Shown: positions 1 through 9,742 of the stretch, piece after piece
Numbering within the stretch: position 1 is the first letter of the stretch
Layout of the letters: every line of letters starts with the position of its first letter
Source of the DNA: Microbacterium gallinarum
GTDB taxonomy: Bacteria; Actinomycetota; Actinomycetes; Actinomycetales; Microbacteriaceae
Assembly (NCBI RefSeq): GCF_014837165.1
Contig: NZ_JACSPM010000002.1
Coordinates: 484,004 to 548,003 of the forward strand
DNA: 64,000 nt
Direction: 5' to 3'
The notes under the pieces: model-generated
Told to the model about the DNA's origin: nothing
The model's database searches: none
The model's input: only the letters and a program-made list of their open reading frames with translations
Made by a program: the position numbers and the translations under genes

Positions 1-766
1 GCACCTGCACGCCGTCGACGAAGACGCGCGCGGGCGCGGTGTAGGTCAGGCGGCTGTCGAGGTCATCGGTGATGACGTAGCTCGTCAGGTCGCTGCCGTT
101 CGCGAACGCGGGGATCTTGGCGGCGACGGTCCACGTCACCGTCGAGCCGAGCGCGTAGGCACCGGTCGTGTCGAGCGACTTGACGGGGGCGTCGGCGACC
201 GCGTTCTTCGGGTAGACGTGGATGGCGTAGTTCCATCCGTCGCCGGCCTCGAGCGGGGGCAGCGGTACGGTCACGAGGAACGGGGCGGCGGGAGCCACGA
301 CGTTCGCAGGCTGCGACACCTCGCGCACGAGGTAGAGGCCGATGGGCAGGGCGCCCGACACGGCGACCCCCTGCGGGTTCGTCGCGGCGAGGTTCACCGC
401 GGTGCCCAGGGTCAGGTTGTCGGCGATGTACTCATCGGGGTCGGCTGCGCCGGCCAGTCCGCTGGCGAGGTCGGCTGCGTCATCCCAGCCCTCGTTCGTG
501 AACAGGTCGACGTCGTTAACCGGCGTCACCGAGAAGACGACACCCGCGATCGGGTCGGGCAGGATGCCCTGGTCGGCGCCTGTTGCCGGTGCGCCGGAAA
601 CGAGCGGCTGCTTGTGCTTGTGGACGGTGATGGTGCCGGTGTCGCCGGGCGTCAAGTTCGGTCCCGGTGCGGCAGAGGCGGGCGCCGACACGGCGACGGC
701 CCCGAGGATCCCCAGTGCGAGAGCGCCGATGGCGGCGGTCACGCGCGTCGAAATGGACTTGGTCAT
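1..766 (-). CDS. Major pilin backbone, SpaH/EbpB-like (C-terminus beyond window)
   Basis: The reading frame starts at ATG 766 with GGGGA upstream and runs off the left edge, so 255 residues are visible. Residues 1 to about 33 form a Sec signal peptide ending in APASAA. The mature part starts with a beta-rich segment containing ITVHKHKQ, typical of the first pilin domain. A pilin motif W178-x-x-x-I-x-V-YPKN is present, and Lys187 of YPKN is the residue class C sortases use to crosslink pilin subunits. The sequence then enters an isopeptide-type domain (SLDTTGAYALGSTVTWTVAAKIP). The gene follows the VWA tip protein by 77 bp, as in SpaA-type pilus operons. The LPxTG tail and the pilus sortase would lie left of position 1, which is inference. 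Confidence 0.88.
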   Translation of the reverse strand, partial: MTKSISTRVTAAIGALALGILGAVAVSAPASAAPGPNLTPGDTGTITVHKHKQPLVSGAPATGADQGILPDPIAGVVFSVTPVNDVDLFTNEGWDDAADLASGLAGAADPDEYIADNLTLGTAVNLAATNPQGVAVSGALPIGLYLVREVSQPANVVAPAAPFLVTVPLPPLEAGDGWNYAIHVYPKNAVADAPVKSLDTTGAYALGSTVTWTVAAKIPAFANGSDLTSYVITDDLDSRLTYTAPARVFVDGVQV

Positions 767-843
767 GTTTGAGCTACTTCCCCAGAAAGTCGATCAATGG
801 ATGGATGGATGGTTGAAGTCGGTGATTCGGGATGTCGGACGCG

Positions 844-3800
844 TCAGGCATTCCCCCGCTTCAGCCGACGGGAGGCGTGCCAGGCGGCGAACGCGACGAA
901 CGCGGCCATGAGCGCACCTCCGAGCAGCAGATACAGATCGGATGCGGTGCCGCCGGTCAGCGGCAGCACAACGGCCGGCACATCGTCATTGACGAAGCGG
1001 TAGACCGCGTGCTCCCCCGCACCCACCTGGATGTCGGTGGACCCGACGTCCTCCCAGTCGTCGTCGACGCTCGGGTCGCCGCCTGCGACGAGCTTCTGCA
1101 GCGCGAGGTTGCGGTACGCGATCGTCGCCGCCTCGGTGGACTCGGCGAGCGTGTAGGTGTGCGCCGGTCGAACCTCGAAGGTGTTCTGGTCGTTCGCTGT
1201 CGCCGAGCCCGCGGCCTGCAGCACGGGCAGGTCGTAACCCGCGGCGGGCGCGCCTGTCACCGTGAAGTCTGCGGGGGTGAGACCTGACCCGTCGGTGGTC
1301 TGCTTGAGGATCGTGAGCTTCGCCGTCGCATTGGTCACGGTGCAGGTCACGTCCTTCCCGAGGGGCACCCGCACGCCGGACTCCGCGACGGCCACCGCGG
1401 TGGTGGTGCCCGTCAGCACGCACCGCCAGCCGTCGACCGGAACGTAGGTCGCCGGACCGCCCGACTCCTGCAGCGTGTAGATCGCGTCGGGAGTGACGGA
1501 TGCCGTCACCGGCGTCGTCGGGCTGTAGGTGCCCTTCGGGCCGGGCAGGGCGCCTGCCGGACCCTTCGCCTCGAGCAGCCACGTCGAGGGCGACTCGAGC
1601 CCGGGTGCCGCGACCGTCTTCACGAGGTTCAGGGTCTGGGTGCACGTCACCGTGTTGGTGATGACGAACGTGTTGAGGTCGGCCACGAGGGTCGCAGCGA
1701 AGGGGAGGTCGTGGGCGGTCGTCTGACCGTTGACGCTCGTGACCTTCGCGCTCGTCAGCTCGCAGCCCGGCAGGAGGGCGGCATCCACCGATGCCGTCTC
1801 GTCGACACTGAGCTCACTGCCCTGCGCGTAGCCGCTGTATTCCTGCCCCCACGCGGGGCTCGCGATCGAACCGAGGACCGGAGCGGCCGTCAGACCCTGC
1901 GGCACCGCGGCGCCGGTGGTGGGCTGCGTGTACGTGCCGACCGTGTTGCCGGCGGAGTCCTTGACAACCCAGGCCTTGGTGGCCTTCACCCGCGCGGTCG
2001 CCGCGTTGCGGAAGGTCACCTCGACCCGGTCGGTGACCGAGAGGCCCGAGATCTGCTGGTTCGACGGACCCGTGAGGCTGCCGGTCGTCTCGGTGCCGTT
2101 CTGGTGGTGCACCACGTACGATCCCGACTGCCAGCCGAAGCCCGGCTTGCCTGTGAAGCTCTCGCTGACCGTGAGCGTGCCGACCGCGTCCGCGCGGCTG
2201 AAGTCCACCGTCCAGTGCGCTTCCCCGAGCTGAGTCGCGCCGGCGGTGCCCGCCGTCTGCTGGGTGGCGGCACCGTTGCGCGTCGCCGTTCCCACGTTCG
2301 CCGAGGCATTGAGCGTCATCGCCCAGCCGTTGGTGGCCGTCCACTGGTTCTGCGGGTTCAGCGTCTCCTTCTTCACGGTCACCGGCACGCGGCAGATCGC
2401 GGAGTTGACGATGTTCTGGATCGACGCGCCCAGCGCGTCCCACGCCCCCTGGAAGTAATCGCTGCGCGCGGTCAGACCCGACACGGCCGCGAGGTTGCGC
2501 GACACGTCGCCCGACGCGCCGTCGCCGATACCGACGGCGACCACGCGGGTGCCCTGCGCCTTCAGCTGGTTCGCCGAGAAGATCGCCTGCTCGAGCGACT
2601 TCGTCGTGACGTTGTAGCTGTTCACCGCGACGCCGCCGTTGCCTACGGAGTTGCTGATGTAGTTCGGCGCGCCATCGGTGAGGAAGAGGGCCAGGTCGTA
2701 CTTGTCGCTGAGTCCGGCGTTGGCCGTCGCCATCGAGCGCAACGCGAGATCCCAGTTGGTCGTCTGCGTGCCGCCGGGGTCGCCGGTGAACGTGGTGATG
2801 TCGGACTTGATCGCGGCGAGCGCGGTGTCGACGCTGCGCGGCGCCGGCGCCTGCCACCCCGACCGCGCAGGCGAGCTCGCACCGAAGGTGAACAGCGCCA
2901 CCTGCGTGCCCGTGCCGACGAGGCTGTCGACGAGGTCGAGGAGCGCTGCGCGGTACTGCAGGCGCTGCGACGAGCTGACCGAGTTCGAGAGGTCCATCTG
3001 GATCGCGATCCGCAGACCCTCCTGGCACGACAGCGCGATGGCGGGATTGGCGAGGGATGCCGCGACGACATCGCTGCGGGTGGTGATCCCCGTGCTTCCC
3101 GGCGCATCATTCGGGAACGAGACGGTCTGACCCGCCCCCAGCTGCGGAGTGCGGCCGGCGTATCGGAACGGCGTGGTGGGTCCGCCGTAGTCGCCCAGCA
3201 TGAGCGTCTCGTTGGTGTAGGTCGCGGCGTTCGGCACCTGGACGACGAAGTACTCCTTGCCGAGGGCAGACGCCCCCTCGACCGGGATCGTGCACGATGT
3301 CGCCGGGGCGGCGCCGATCGTGCAGGAGAACGCCGTGGCGGCGCCCGGGCGATACGGGTTCGCGTTCGAGCCCGTTCCGGCGACCTCGTGCAGCCGGTAC
3401 GTCATTCCGGCGAGGTACGCCGGATTCGACAGATCGGCGGGCGTGGACTCCTTGCGGAGCACTCGGGCGTCGATGACGACAGAGGCGCCCTGATAGGTGT
3501 GCGTGAACGTGCAGTTCGCGTTGCGGCGGCTCGCGGTGGTGGAGCCGGTGCTGTCGCTGGCGCCGTAGGTGACGGTGCGTGCGCTGACATTCCGGCTCGC
3601 GCCGCTGCTCACCGTGCACGCGAAAGTCGTCGTGTAGCGGCTCGCGAGTGCGGGGTCGACCGGTGTGGCCGACAGCGTGTAGGTGGTCTGAGTGCCGCTC
3701 TGATTGCGGGGCACGGTGCGCAACTGGCCGCTCGTGAAGGCGAACTCGTCTGCCGAGGCGTTGTTGCGAACGGCCTTGAGGGTCCAGTCGGACGCCGTCG

Positions 3801-4110
3801 CGGTTCCCCCCACCACGCTGTTGGTGATCGTCAACCGCGCGCAGTCCGCCGTGCTGCCGCACTCGGTCGTGATCACCTCGAGCGGCGAGATCGCGGTCGC
3901 GAGCCCGTCGCGCACGCTCGCGCCGAGCGTCGCCGGCCGGTCGGCCCCGATGCCGGTGTCGAGCATGGCCGCGGATGCCGGCGCGAACCCGCCGACGACC
4001 AGCGCGCCGGTGAGCACGGTCGCGACGATCGCGGGTCCTGAGAACCGGATTCCGCGACGCGCAGAGGCGCGACGACCGGATTCAAGGCGCGGTGAAGCAC
4101 TATTTCGCAT
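844..4110 (-). CDS. LPLTG-anchored pilus tip adhesin with von Willebrand factor A domain
   Basis: The protein has 1088 residues and starts at ATG 4110 behind a GGGGGG ribosome-binding stretch. A signal peptide covers about residues 1-48. A VWA domain begins near residue 360; its metal-binding MIDAS is intact, with DLSNS near residue 371 and TDGAPN near residue 480. The C-terminal half carries repeated SpaA/DUF5979-like beta domains with CTVTN-type endings. The tail reads LPLTGGTAS, hydrophobic helix, RRLKR, a standard sortase signal near residue 1050. The gene lies directly upstream of the major pilin on the same strand, so the likely role is a pilus tip adhesin attached to the shaft. The adhesion target cannot be read from the sequence. 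Confidence 0.85.
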   Translation of the reverse strand: MRNSASPRLESGRRASARRGIRFSGPAIVATVLTGALVVGGFAPASAAMLDTGIGADRPATLGASVRDGLATAISPLEVITTECGSTADCARLTITNSVVGGTATASDWTLKAVRNNASADEFAFTSGQLRTVPRNQSGTQTTYTLSATPVDPALASRYTTTFACTVSSGASRNVSARTVTYGASDSTGSTTASRRNANCTFTHTYQGASVVIDARVLRKESTPADLSNPAYLAGMTYRLHEVAGTGSNANPYRPGAATAFSCTIGAAPATSCTIPVEGASALGKEYFVVQVPNAATYTNETLMLGDYGGPTTPFRYAGRTPQLGAGQTVSFPNDAPGSTGITTRSDVVAASLANPAIALSCQEGLRIAIQMDLSNSVSSSQRLQYRAALLDLVDSLVGTGTQVALFTFGASSPARSGWQAPAPRSVDTALAAIKSDITTFTGDPGGTQTTNWDLALRSMATANAGLSDKYDLALFLTDGAPNYISNSVGNGGVAVNSYNVTTKSLEQAIFSANQLKAQGTRVVAVGIGDGASGDVSRNLAAVSGLTARSDYFQGAWDALGASIQNIVNSAICRVPVTVKKETLNPQNQWTATNGWAMTLNASANVGTATRNGAATQQTAGTAGATQLGEAHWTVDFSRADAVGTLTVSESFTGKPGFGWQSGSYVVHHQNGTETTGSLTGPSNQQISGLSVTDRVEVTFRNAATARVKATKAWVVKDSAGNTVGTYTQPTTGAAVPQGLTAAPVLGSIASPAWGQEYSGYAQGSELSVDETASVDAALLPGCELTSAKVTSVNGQTTAHDLPFAATLVADLNTFVITNTVTCTQTLNLVKTVAAPGLESPSTWLLEAKGPAGALPGPKGTYSPTTPVTASVTPDAIYTLQESGGPATYVPVDGWRCVLTGTTTAVAVAESGVRVPLGKDVTCTVTNATAKLTILKQTTDGSGLTPADFTVTGAPAAGYDLPVLQAAGSATANDQNTFEVRPAHTYTLAESTEAATIAYRNLALQKLVAGGDPSVDDDWEDVGSTDIQVGAGEHAVYRFVNDDVPAVVLPLTGGTASDLYLLLGGALMAAFVAFAAWHASRRLKRGNA

Positions 4111-4258
4111 TGCTGCCCCCCAGAGGCATCACTGCAGAGGCGGCCCCAACCCATCGCGCCCCCACGGCGCGCGGGCTCCGCCCACTGTTTGCGTTTCCGC
4201 GAGCGCGAACGCCGGTGAACTTCGGGTACCCGGCGCCGCGAATGCGACAACTCTCCTG

Positions 4259-4288
4259 AACCTAGGGCACCCATATGCCGGATTGCAA
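4259..4288 (-). promoter_or_regulatory. Candidate promoter of the pilus operon
   Basis: On the minus strand TTGCAA (4288-4283) is followed after 18 bp by TAGGTT (4264-4259). Transcription would start near 4252 and leave a leader of about 140 nt before ATG 4110. The match is decent but not exact. Confidence 0.4.
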
Positions 4289-4351
4289 CCTGCCGCGGAA
4301 TCTGGAGCGTAACTCCGGCTGATCCTGAGGTTCGGCAGGGTTCGACAAGCC

Positions 4352-7192
4352 TCAGCAGATGTCGAGCTGCTCCACCGCGGGGAACATCGCGCCGGGACCC
4401 CCCACCAGTGTGACCGCCCCGGCTCGCGTGCGGCCCACCTCCGCGGCGACCCCCGGGGGCACGCAACCGCGCCAGACGACGAACAGCGGCGCACCCTTCG
4501 CCGCGGCGAGCGAGGCTCCGGCGAGCGCGTCGGGGAAGTCGAGCCCGGTCGCCCAGAAGTGGCCCGCCGGAGGAGCGGTGGGGAACGCCTCCCGATTCAC
4601 CTCGACGCCCGTCTCATAGCGCGACGGGCCGGCGAGCCGCGTGACCGGAGCCAACCCGGCGAGGTCGGCCTCGATCCCGGCGGTCACCGCGCCCGGTCCT
4701 CCCGCGATAACGATGCGTGAGGGGCCGAGGTCGACGATGGTGGCACGGGATGCTGCATCCAGGCGGCTCCTGCTCCCATCGAGCAGCACCACGGGCGCGT
4801 CGCGGCTGGCGGCGGCGGCCGCCGATGACAGCGCGTCGGCGTGGGTGCGCCCGGTGGCGACGTAGACGAATTCGGATCGCGAGGGGAACGAGTCGGCGAT
4901 GATCGCGCGTGCTGTCTGGTAGCGGTCGGAGCCCGCGAGGCGTTCGAATGTGGCGCCGGGCACCCGCTGCCGCACCTGAGCCACGATCGCCGGCGGGATC
5001 GCCCCCTCGCCCCCGACCACCACGATCTCGCTCGGATTCAGCTGCGAGATGCGGGTGAGCACCGCCGCGGGCACCGTGCCGCGCGACGGCACCAGCAGGA
5101 GCGGTGCGCTCTCGAGAGCCGCCGCCGGCGCCGCGGCGAGCGCGTCGGGGAACGCCGCCCCGGTGGCGAGGTAGACGACGGCCGCCGTAGCGGGGAACGC
5201 CGCCTTCGAGACCTGGACGGCGGTCTCGTAACGATCAGCGCCTGAGATCCGCGCGGTGACCGGAGCGGTGACCAGCTGAGGAGTCGTCGCTACCGGCGTC
5301 TGCGCGTAGCCGCCGCGGAGGCCGGTGACGCGCACGCTGATGGACGTGCCGATGTCGGCGGCCTCGATCATGTACGTCGACTTCGTGGCACGGGGAATGG
5401 GACTGCCGTCACGCAGCCACTCGTAGCGCACGCTCGAGGCACTCGGCATCCAATCGTCTGCCGTCACTCCACCGACGGAGAGCGTGCTTCCGTAATGCGC
5501 CGCCCCGGCGATCGTCGGAGCGGGCAAGGTCGTGAACTCGAGCGGAGTGTCACGGAAGCCGATGGACACCGTGGCGCGATCGGGCGTCGCATCGAGCACG
5601 GTCACGGTGAGAGCGCCCGTGTACGTGGTCTGGGAGTGCCCCGGCCCCATCCACGCGGCGTGCGATGCGACACCGGTGTGACGCTGCAGCACCGTGGAAT
5701 AGCCGATGGTGCACGCCACGGTGCAGGAGGTCGGGATGCTGCGCAGCACGCGCACTCCCGGTGCGAACGCCGTGGTGCCGACCGCCGTCGGCCACTGCGC
5801 ATAGAGGCTCTGCGCATCGCGCCCGGTCCCCGACCGGTACTCGACGTGGACGAGTTCGCCGGTGAGCGCGTCGACGAGTTCGAGCCCACGGATGCCCGCA
5901 TCCGCGGACACCGGCGCCAGTTCGACGACTTGCTCAGCACCGCCCGCAATCGTCAGCCTGAGCAGCCCGGAGCCTCGCGGAAGCGCATCCAGCTGCGCCT
6001 TGTGCACGACGGAGAGCGCGGTGATGTCGCGCAGACTCGACACCACACGGGCGCCCGTCACCCCGTCGGCGACCCAGTAGCCGCCGCCCATGACGTCGTA
6101 GCGGTCCTGATACTCGGCGTCGACGCAGTCGGGGTCTGCCGGCGCCTGGCGGATCACGTCGATCGAGCTGTCAGTCGTCGGCGCGAGGCAGACGCGGGCG
6201 TTGGAGTGGGGCAGGCCGAGATTGTGCCCGAACTCGTGGAACAGCACCTGATCCCACTCCGCGGGGCGATCGAGCTCGATCGATCCCCACATCAGACCGC
6301 CCGCCTCCACGCCGCCGCCCAGCGTGCCGAGGCCCACGGCAGGACCGCACGCTGTTGCGGGAGAGAGCACGACGAGATGACTCGCCGTCGACCCGCTCCA
6401 GTAGGACTGCTCGGTGCGCCCGAACTGGCCGGCCGCGTACCCCCACGCCTGGTCGGCGTTGCAGGGATCGAACGTGACCGTGCGGAACTGCACGGCGGTG
6501 CGCAGCACGACGCTGCTGACCTGCCCCGCCGACTGCGACGCCCAGAACTCGCTCAGTCGCGAGATCGCCGCCTGCAGGTTCGCCGGGGACGGCGCGGGGC
6601 TTCCGGCCCGGGCGACCCACATCACGTCGAGAGTGTGGGCCCGAGGCGGGGCGAGGGCCTGCACCTGCCGGGCATCGGTGTTCGGTGTCGCCTTGGCACC
6701 GGGCGGCGGGGCGATCTGTGCGTCGACGACCGGCAGCGCCACCTCTTCGGCTGCGGCGATGTCCGCCACGAGCGCGGCCACTTCGGGCCCGGCGGGGTCC
6801 AGGTCTCGGGCGGCGACCTCGTCGGCCACGGCGGCCGTGATCTCGCCTGGCACGGCGACGGCGCCCTCGAAGCGAGAGCCGCTCGCGGCGTCGACCCACT
6901 CCGGTCCCGCTTCGTCCAGCTCGAGCTCGACGGCCACGCCGTCGTCGGTGACGAGCGTGACCTCGACGTCGGTGGTCGGCGCGGGAGCGGGCTCGGGCGT
7001 CTCGCCGAGGGCGTCGAGGGTCACCTGCTCGGGACCGGCCTCGACGGGGACGATCCGCAGCAGGCCCCCGAGCGGCACCGTGGCCGGAGCGCCAGGATCC
7101 GTCGTCGCGGCGCCGGCCGCAGTGGGCACGACGAGGAGAGCCGCGGCGATCGCCCACGCGATCCCCGCGGCGATGACACGTCGAGCTGGCAT
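4352..7192 (-). CDS. Secreted M11 (gametolysin-type) zinc metalloprotease with three CWB2 repeats
   Basis: The preferred start is ATG 7192 (MPARRVIAAG, 946 aa), which begins directly at a signal peptide; an upstream in-frame ATG at 7273 would put a charged stretch in front of it. The catalytic motif HEFGHNLGLPH lies near residues 319-329 and gives three zinc histidines and the catalytic Glu. A Met-turn-like YDVMGGG follows, as in the M11/M6 metzincin-type families. The C-terminal third holds three cell-wall-binding type 2 repeats (RISGADRYETA, RLAGSDRYQTA, RLAGPSRYETG, each followed by a FPDALA-like motif), which attach proteins noncovalently to the wall. The likely role is a wall-attached extracellular protease; its substrate is unknown. 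Confidence 0.85.
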   Translation of the reverse strand: MPARRVIAAGIAWAIAAALLVVPTAAGAATTDPGAPATVPLGGLLRIVPVEAGPEQVTLDALGETPEPAPAPTTDVEVTLVTDDGVAVELELDEAGPEWVDAASGSRFEGAVAVPGEITAAVADEVAARDLDPAGPEVAALVADIAAAEEVALPVVDAQIAPPPGAKATPNTDARQVQALAPPRAHTLDVMWVARAGSPAPSPANLQAAISRLSEFWASQSAGQVSSVVLRTAVQFRTVTFDPCNADQAWGYAAGQFGRTEQSYWSGSTASHLVVLSPATACGPAVGLGTLGGGVEAGGLMWGSIELDRPAEWDQVLFHEFGHNLGLPHSNARVCLAPTTDSSIDVIRQAPADPDCVDAEYQDRYDVMGGGYWVADGVTGARVVSSLRDITALSVVHKAQLDALPRGSGLLRLTIAGGAEQVVELAPVSADAGIRGLELVDALTGELVHVEYRSGTGRDAQSLYAQWPTAVGTTAFAPGVRVLRSIPTSCTVACTIGYSTVLQRHTGVASHAAWMGPGHSQTTYTGALTVTVLDATPDRATVSIGFRDTPLEFTTLPAPTIAGAAHYGSTLSVGGVTADDWMPSASSVRYEWLRDGSPIPRATKSTYMIEAADIGTSISVRVTGLRGGYAQTPVATTPQLVTAPVTARISGADRYETAVQVSKAAFPATAAVVYLATGAAFPDALAAAPAAALESAPLLLVPSRGTVPAAVLTRISQLNPSEIVVVGGEGAIPPAIVAQVRQRVPGATFERLAGSDRYQTARAIIADSFPSRSEFVYVATGRTHADALSSAAAAASRDAPVVLLDGSRSRLDAASRATIVDLGPSRIVIAGGPGAVTAGIEADLAGLAPVTRLAGPSRYETGVEVNREAFPTAPPAGHFWATGLDFPDALAGASLAAAKGAPLFVVWRGCVPPGVAAEVGRTRAGAVTLVGGPGAMFPAVEQLDIC

Positions 7193-7317
7193 GCGAGTTC
7201 CGCCCCGTGATCGGCCCAGTGCGCGGCGGCAGCCGCTCTCCCACAGGATAGACCGCCGCGCCGCCGCCTTCACCCGGAGTCGGGCATCGTGCGGCGTCGC
7301 ACGTCGCGGCGCCGACT

Positions 7318-8169
7318 ATGGTGACCACCATGGCCGCGTCGACCTCATCGCAGCGCACCTACCGCTATCTGCGCCTCGGGATCGCCGGCACCGTCGTCGT
7401 CATCTTCACCTCCGTCGGCGTCGCCGCCGCCACCGTCGGCTGGCTGCCGTCGGTGAGCGACTACTTCTACACGCCCGCGCGAGCGTCGTTCGTGGGCGCC
7501 CTCATCGCCGTCTCGCTCGCCCTCGTCGCACTGTCGGGTCGAGGCGCGGAGCGGGCGCTGCTCGACGCGGCTGCGCTGTTCGCGCCGCTCATCGCGCTCG
7601 TCCCCACGACGCTCGCGCCCGGCGCGATCCCGGGCGTCGTCGCGCCATGCGCGGTGCGCTGCTTTCCGCCGGCCTACGAAGGCCTCGCCGCCAACGGCGT
7701 GGTCACCTACCTCATCGTGGGCTCGCTCACGGTGCTGGTCGCGCTGCTCCTCGCTGCCCTCAAGCAGCTCGACCTCGCCGCCGTCGGGTTCTCGCTGATC
7801 GTGACGACGGCCGTGCTGATCGTCGTGGCCGCTGCCTGGCTGTTCGCTCGTGACGCGTTCCTCGCCCAGGGGCACTTCGTCGCCACGATCGCTTTCTTCG
7901 GCCTCTTCGCCGCCGTCGCCGTGATCAACGCGTTCCCACGCCGCGGCACACCCCCGGCCCTCGTCTTCCGCGTCCTTTACGTCATGATCGCCGTCGCGCT
8001 GGCGGCCGTGCTCGTCGCGTACATTGTGCTGCTGCCGCAAGCCGACGCCCGCGGTCTGCCCATCGTGCTGATCGCCGAAGCGGCGGCGCTCTCGCTGTTC
8101 TTCGCGTTCTGGGTCGTGCAGGGCATCGAGAAGTGGGACGACGCCGACCCTTCGATCGCGCGGGGATGA
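7318..8169 (+). CDS. Polytopic membrane protein of unknown function
   Basis: The protein has 283 residues from ATG 7318; ATG 7330 is an alternative. It contains about eight hydrophobic helices separated by short loops, an N-terminal cytoplasmic Arg-rich stretch (QRTYRYLR), and a conserved-looking CAVRCFPP loop between helices 3 and 4. I do not recognise the family. No Shine-Dalgarno sequence stands in front of either start, so the transcript may be leaderless. It is divergent from the M11 protease gene, with 125 bp between the starts. Confidence 0.75.
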   Translation: MVTTMAASTSSQRTYRYLRLGIAGTVVVIFTSVGVAAATVGWLPSVSDYFYTPARASFVGALIAVSLALVALSGRGAERALLDAAALFAPLIALVPTTLAPGAIPGVVAPCAVRCFPPAYEGLAANGVVTYLIVGSLTVLVALLLAALKQLDLAAVGFSLIVTTAVLIVVAAAWLFARDAFLAQGHFVATIAFFGLFAAVAVINAFPRRGTPPALVFRVLYVMIAVALAAVLVAYIVLLPQADARGLPIVLIAEAAALSLFFAFWVVQGIEKWDDADPSIARG

Positions 8170-8278
8170 GGCATCCCACAGCTCGATGTACGAAACAGCC
8201 ATCGGCGTGCTCTATGAGTGCAAGGCCCGTCGTCGACCCGGCGACGAGGCGTGCTCATCTCGATCGAGGAGAACCCCG

Positions 8279-8791
8279 ATGTCCGCTTCCCCCACGTCGT
8301 CGCGCCGACCGCGACGAGTCGTGCGCACCACGCCCGTCATCGATACCGGCGGGGACGGCCTGAACCACAGCCCCGCCGACCTCGAGGCCGCCCTGCGCGC
8401 GGCGATCATCGAGGCCGACGACGAGACCGCTCGTGCCCAGCGCGCCCTCGGTCGCAGTCAGGTCGCCCGTACCCGCGCGGCGCTCGAACTCGAACAGCGC
8501 CTCCACCCGTTCCTGCTCGACGAGGCCGAGCGTGAGCGGCTGCGGGCGTCGTACGCCGCAGCCGACGCGGACGTCACCGCGAAGCAGTCCGCGCTGGCCG
8601 AAGCCCGCGCCTTCGCGGACGCCGCACGCACGGTGGCCGCAGCGCTGGAGCTGCGCGCGGTGCACGACCGCGCCAGGGAGGAGACGTTCTCGTCAGCCGA
8701 CGAGTCTCGCCGCCAGCGCCCGCGGGGCCGCGCGACGGTCGACACCACGAGCACGCGGGCCGCGGCATCCGCTCTCCCGCGCTCTGCGTGA
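8279..8791 (+). CDS. Small helical, coiled-coil-like hypothetical protein
   Basis: The start ATG 8279 is supported by GAGGAG 7 nt upstream and gives 170 residues; a longer in-frame reading from 8186 lacks such a site. The N-terminal 25 residues are basic and disordered. Residues 35 to about 140 are a heptad-like run of Ala, Arg, Glu and Leu (LEQRLHPFLLDEAERERL), followed by a basic disordered tail. There is no signal peptide and no membrane segment. I cannot assign a function. Confidence 0.65.
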   Translation: MSASPTSSRRPRRVVRTTPVIDTGGDGLNHSPADLEAALRAAIIEADDETARAQRALGRSQVARTRAALELEQRLHPFLLDEAERERLRASYAAADADVTAKQSALAEARAFADAARTVAAALELRAVHDRAREETFSSADESRRQRPRGRATVDTTSTRAAASALPRSA

Positions 8792-8830
8792 GCCCGCCGG
8801 AGCCGGAACGTCTGACGTCGCCGTCCCGGT

Positions 8831-9547
8831 CTAAGACGCCGCGGCCCGCGGCGGCACCTCGAGCGCTCGCCGGGCGTCGGTCAGCGGCCGGGCCGTCACG
8901 AGGATCGGCAGGTGGTCGCTGAGGCCCTGAGGCAGCGTGCGCACGCGGTCGATCTCGAACCCGACGGACGTCGCGAAGTCGTAGTGGCCGCGGAAGAACC
9001 GGTACCGCGTGTACGTGCGGGAGTCGCTCAGATTCAACTCGTACCCCTGCTCGCGCACCTTCTGGCCGAGGTGCTCCTTGAACACGGGGTAGTTGTAGTC
9101 GCCGACCATGAGGGCGGGGAGGCCGTCGCCCAGGCTCTGCAACTCGGCGAGCGCCGTGCGGATCTGGTGACGCCGCAGCGAGTTGAGGGCGGTCAGCGGG
9201 GCAGCGTGGAACGAGGCGACGATGAGCTCTCGCCCGTCGTCGATGTCGTGCAGGCGCACGCCCAGCAATCGCTCCTCGGCGGGCTTGAGCACCCGGTCGT
9301 GCAACGACTTCTTGAGCGCGAGGGAACGGACGTCGACGGCACGGAAAGTGTTCTCGCGGTAGTACACCGCCAGCCCGAGCCGATTGCGCTGGGTGGCGTC
9401 GGCCAGCCGCAGCCCCGAGATGGTGTCGGGGATGTCGGTGGTGTCGGCCTCCTGCAGGCACAGCACATCCGCGCCGTGGCGCTCGACCAGATGGACGAGC
9501 TCTCCCACCGCGCGGTGCTTCCGGAGGTTGTACGAGATGACCTTCAT
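8831..9547 (-). CDS. Endonuclease/exonuclease/phosphatase (EEP) family protein
   Basis: The chosen start is ATG 9547 (MKVISYNLRKH, 238 aa), because the EEP fold begins with exactly this strand. All family signatures are visible: SYNLRKH, the metal-binding Glu in LCLQEAD, a central VASFHAAP, GDYNYP carrying the Asp/Asn pair, and SDHLPIL with the catalytic Asp-His near the C-terminus. There is no signal peptide, so it should act in the cytoplasm as a metal-dependent phosphodiesterase. The family spans DNases, RNases and lipid phosphatases, and the substrate cannot be chosen here. It is convergent with the preceding gene. Confidence 0.85.
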   Translation of the reverse strand: MKVISYNLRKHRAVGELVHLVERHGADVLCLQEADTTDIPDTISGLRLADATQRNRLGLAVYYRENTFRAVDVRSLALKKSLHDRVLKPAEERLLGVRLHDIDDGRELIVASFHAAPLTALNSLRRHQIRTALAELQSLGDGLPALMVGDYNYPVFKEHLGQKVREQGYELNLSDSRTYTRYRFFRGHYDFATSVGFEIDRVRTLPQGLSDHLPILVTARPLTDARRALEVPPRAAAS

Positions 9548-9742
9548 GTGATGACCACGATACGAGGGATCGGCTCGCTCGTCCTCTCGACGGCGGCGAA
9601 CGCACAGCACACTCATGGTCGACACACGTTCATGGGGCGCTTGGGGGTCGGGGTGTGTAGCATCGGATAACCGCGCGGCGCGCGGACGGTCTGGGGGCCG
9701 CTGGGGCGAATGTGAACTCCGATGTGAGAGGCCTACGCCGAG

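Noticed and set aside
8186..8278. 31 extra N-terminal codons for the small coiled-coil protein
   Set aside because: No ribosome-binding site and low-complexity content, whereas ATG 8279 has GAGGAG.
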